Below the pieces are notes generated by a model. That model was not told the origin of the DNA, ran no database searches, and saw nothing but the letters and a program-made list of their open reading frames with translations. From Streptomyces flavofungini (GTDB taxonomy: Bacteria; Actinomycetota; Actinomycetes; Streptomycetales; Streptomycetaceae), in contig NZ_BMVR01000004.1 in NCBI RefSeq assembly GCF_014650815.1, positions 310,001 through 374,000 on the forward strand: DNA of 64,000 nucleotides, written 5' to 3'. Made by a program: the position numbers and the translations under genes. Below, in pieces: positions 62,661-64,000 of this stretch; position 1 is the stretch's first letter; every line of letters starts with the position of its first letter.

Positions 62661-63308
62661 ATGCCACCTCGACCACGCCGAAGCTACGACCAGTACTGTG
62701 CCGCCGCCCGGGCGCTGGACGCCGTCGGTGACCGGTGGACGCTGCTGATCGTCCGCGAACTGCTCGCCGGACCGCGGCGCTACACCGATCTGCACGCCGA
62801 TCTGCCCGGCGTCAGCACGGACGTGCTGGCCTCGCGGCTCAAGGACATGGAGCAGGGCGGCGTCGCCGAGCGGCGGCGGATGGCTCCGCCTGTTTCCGCC
62901 TACGTCTACGAACTCACCCCTCGCGGGCGGGCGTTGCTGCCCGTGCTGCAGGCGCTGGGGGAGTGGGGGGCCGTCGACCTCGGCGAGCGCACGCCCACCG
63001 ACGCCGTGCGCGCGCACTGGTTCGCCTTGCCGTTGCGGGGGCATTTGGAGGCGCTCGGTGGGCACGGTGTGGTCGAAGTCCGCCTTGACGAGGGGGAGTT
63101 CCTGCTGCGGCTCGGCTCTGCGGACGATGGGCTGGGGGTGTACGCCGAGGGGCGGGCTGCTGCGGAGCCGGATGCTCGCCTTCGGCTTGGCGCGGAGGCG
63201 TGCGTCGCCATTGCCCGGGGGGAGTTGACTCTGCGTGAGGCGGTGCGGGGTGGGGTTGCCGAGGTGGTGGGGGAGGGGGTGCTGGCCAAGGTGTTGCGGG
63301 AGGGGTGA
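62661..63308 (+). CDS. HxlR-family transcriptional regulator
   Basis: 215 residues from the ATG at 62661; an ATG at 62643 is also in frame. The N-terminal ~105 residues are an HxlR winged helix: YDQYCAAARALDAVGDRWTL, VRELLAGPRRYTDLHADLPG, STDVLASRLKDMEQGGVAER. The long C-terminal part (FALPLRGHLEALGGHGVVEV onward) resembles the SCP2-like sensor found in some HxlR proteins. It probably controls itself and the divergent aminotransferase. Confidence 0.85.
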   Translation: MPPRPRRSYDQYCAAARALDAVGDRWTLLIVRELLAGPRRYTDLHADLPGVSTDVLASRLKDMEQGGVAERRRMAPPVSAYVYELTPRGRALLPVLQALGEWGAVDLGERTPTDAVRAHWFALPLRGHLEALGGHGVVEVRLDEGEFLLRLGSADDGLGVYAEGRAAAEPDARLRLGAEACVAIARGELTLREAVRGGVAEVVGEGVLAKVLREG

Positions 63309-63317
63309 GGTGGGGTG

Positions 63318-63459
63318 TCCTCGCGGGGCGCCCCAGTCCCGCCCCTTCTCCGATCCCGGGGCTTCGCCCCTGGACCCCGGGGTGGGTGTTCCCTTCGGGT
63401 GGGACGGGGTGCCGCCGATCGGCGCTTCGCGCCTCGTCCTCAAACGCCGGACGGGCTGG
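63318..63459 (+). repeat. Intergenic GC-rich repeat at a convergent junction
   Basis: Matches the reverse complement of 53550-53691 at roughly 90% over ~140 bp, with the same CCCCGGGG and CTTCGCCCC hairpins. It lies between the convergent HxlR and membrane-protein genes, the same setting as the other copy. Confidence 0.75.
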
Positions 63460-63530
63460 ATATGTGCCGGGGCGCGGGCCGGAGGGTGCCCGTGGGGGCC
63501 CGTGGAGGCCCGTGGGGGCCCGTCCTGGAT

Positions 63531-63594
63531 GGGACGGACCCCCGGTCGCTAGGGGACGGACCCCCGGTCGTTATGGGACGGGCCCCCGGTCGCT
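63531..63594 (+). repeat. Three tandem ~22-bp repeats
   Basis: GGGACGGACCCCCGGTCGCT and close variants start at 63531, 63553 and 63575. A 10-bp unit CGTGGGGGCC is repeated three times just before (63491-63520). Non-coding, in the gap before the last gene. Confidence 0.85.
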
Positions 63595-63615
63595 CCGGTG
63601 GTTCGTGCCTCGGGG

Positions 63616-64000
63616 TCAGGCGCCCGACGGGGCTCTTCCGTTGCCGCGCGTCAGGGCGTAGCCGCCGATGCCCGCCAGTGCCGCGAGGACGCCGCCCGCG
63701 CCGGTCCAGATCCAGCGGTCCGTCCACCAACCCGACGCCCAGCCGTCCTCCGGTTCCGCCGTCGACAGGGCCGCTCGGGTGCCCGAGTCGGCGGCGTCGT
63801 CGGGGTCGTCGGAGTCGACCGACGCGCCCGGCACCAGGGGCTTCGCCAGGGTGCCGTCCACCGCCGCCGCGCCGCCGATGTCCTTGGAGTTCGCTTCCAC
63901 CTCGGCGGTGACGGGGGCGCCCAGGTCGGCCGTCCTGAGGCCGGTCGCTGTCAGGCGGATGTAGTACGTGCCCGGGAGCGGGTCGTTGGACCAGGTGTCC
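63616..64000 (-). CDS. C-terminal part of a membrane-anchored extracytoplasmic protein
   Basis: The frame is open from the window edge to a stop at 63616, giving at least 128 residues; the start is outside. DTWSNDPLPGTYYIRLTATG at the beginning looks like a beta-sandwich secreted domain. A Asp/Ser-rich linker follows, then one membrane helix (WIWTGAGGVLAALAGIGGYA) and a short basic tail (LTRGNGRAPSGA). The topology fits a protein displayed outside and held by its C-terminal helix. The family is not recognised. Confidence 0.7.
   Translation of the reverse strand, partial: DTWSNDPLPGTYYIRLTATGLRTADLGAPVTAEVEANSKDIGGAAAVDGTLAKPLVPGASVDSDDPDDAADSGTRAALSTAEPEDGWASGWWTDRWIWTGAGGVLAALAGIGGYALTRGNGRAPSGA

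Overview
The window reads as a Streptomyces chromosome segment. It is very GC-rich with strong third-position GC bias and dense short-leader genes. It carries secreted chitosanase, N-acetylglucosaminidase and fucosidase genes and a purine/allantoin catabolic cluster of the kind seen in streptomycetes. No rRNA, tRNA or CRISPR array was seen. Both ends are cut inside genes.

Positions 1-6050 hold small regulatory units: an epoxide hydrolase divergent from a CGNR zinc-finger regulator, with three operator-like palindromes between them; a frameshifted NERD-domain pseudogene; a DUF4345 membrane protein divergent from a TetR regulator across a large inverted repeat; a degenerate HNH-like protein; a 2H phosphoesterase; and a MerR regulator.

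Positions 6080-15830 are accessory DNA. The stretch lies between a 3' fragment of a corA magnesium-transporter gene and the intact corA, in the same orientation. It holds a NERD-UvrD helicase with three TTA codons, a following gene with a faint nuclease-like motif, an unrecognised gene, a NUDIX hydrolase, an apparently complete IS630-type insertion sequence with a canonical -1 frameshift heptamer, and a decayed ISKra4-like element that encloses a lipoprotein gene. The helicase and its neighbours are the best candidate here for an undescribed, possibly defence-related, module.

Positions 15830-24000 hold corA, an AlkZ-like winged-helix protein, a GAF-LuxR regulator divergent from two translationally coupled AMP-forming ligases, and a zinc-ribbon protein with a decayed Mrr-like domain.

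Positions 24260-42610 are mainly purine catabolism. Glyoxylate carboligase, hydroxypyruvate isomerase and tartronate semialdehyde reductase take glyoxylate from allantoin to glycerate. The uraD-uraH-uricase operon takes urate to allantoin. 8-oxoguanine deaminase makes urate, three NCS2 permeases import purines, and catalase removes the H2O2 made by uricase. Two operator types tie these units together: a twin palindrome at gcl and hyi, with a single related site upstream of the third permease; and an identical 17-bp palindrome at the catalase and urate-operon promoters. An MFS exporter, a TetR regulator, a membrane protein and a YdeI-like protein are interspersed.

Positions 42740-64000 hold secreted enzymes (GH46 chitosanase with a CsnR-like operator, GH89, GH29-PA14, and an S1 protease homologue lacking two catalytic residues), an MFS/TetR pair with shared operators, a heptad-repeat coiled-coil protein, an aldo/keto reductase, a thioesterase, a phosphatase, a fused glycine/sarcosine/dimethylglycine methyltransferase for glycine betaine synthesis, an FAD monooxygenase/C39-like pair, an aminotransferase divergent from an HxlR regulator, and the 3' end of a membrane-anchored protein. 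Intergenic GC-rich repeats of one family recur at 53.6, 56.8 and 63.4 kb.
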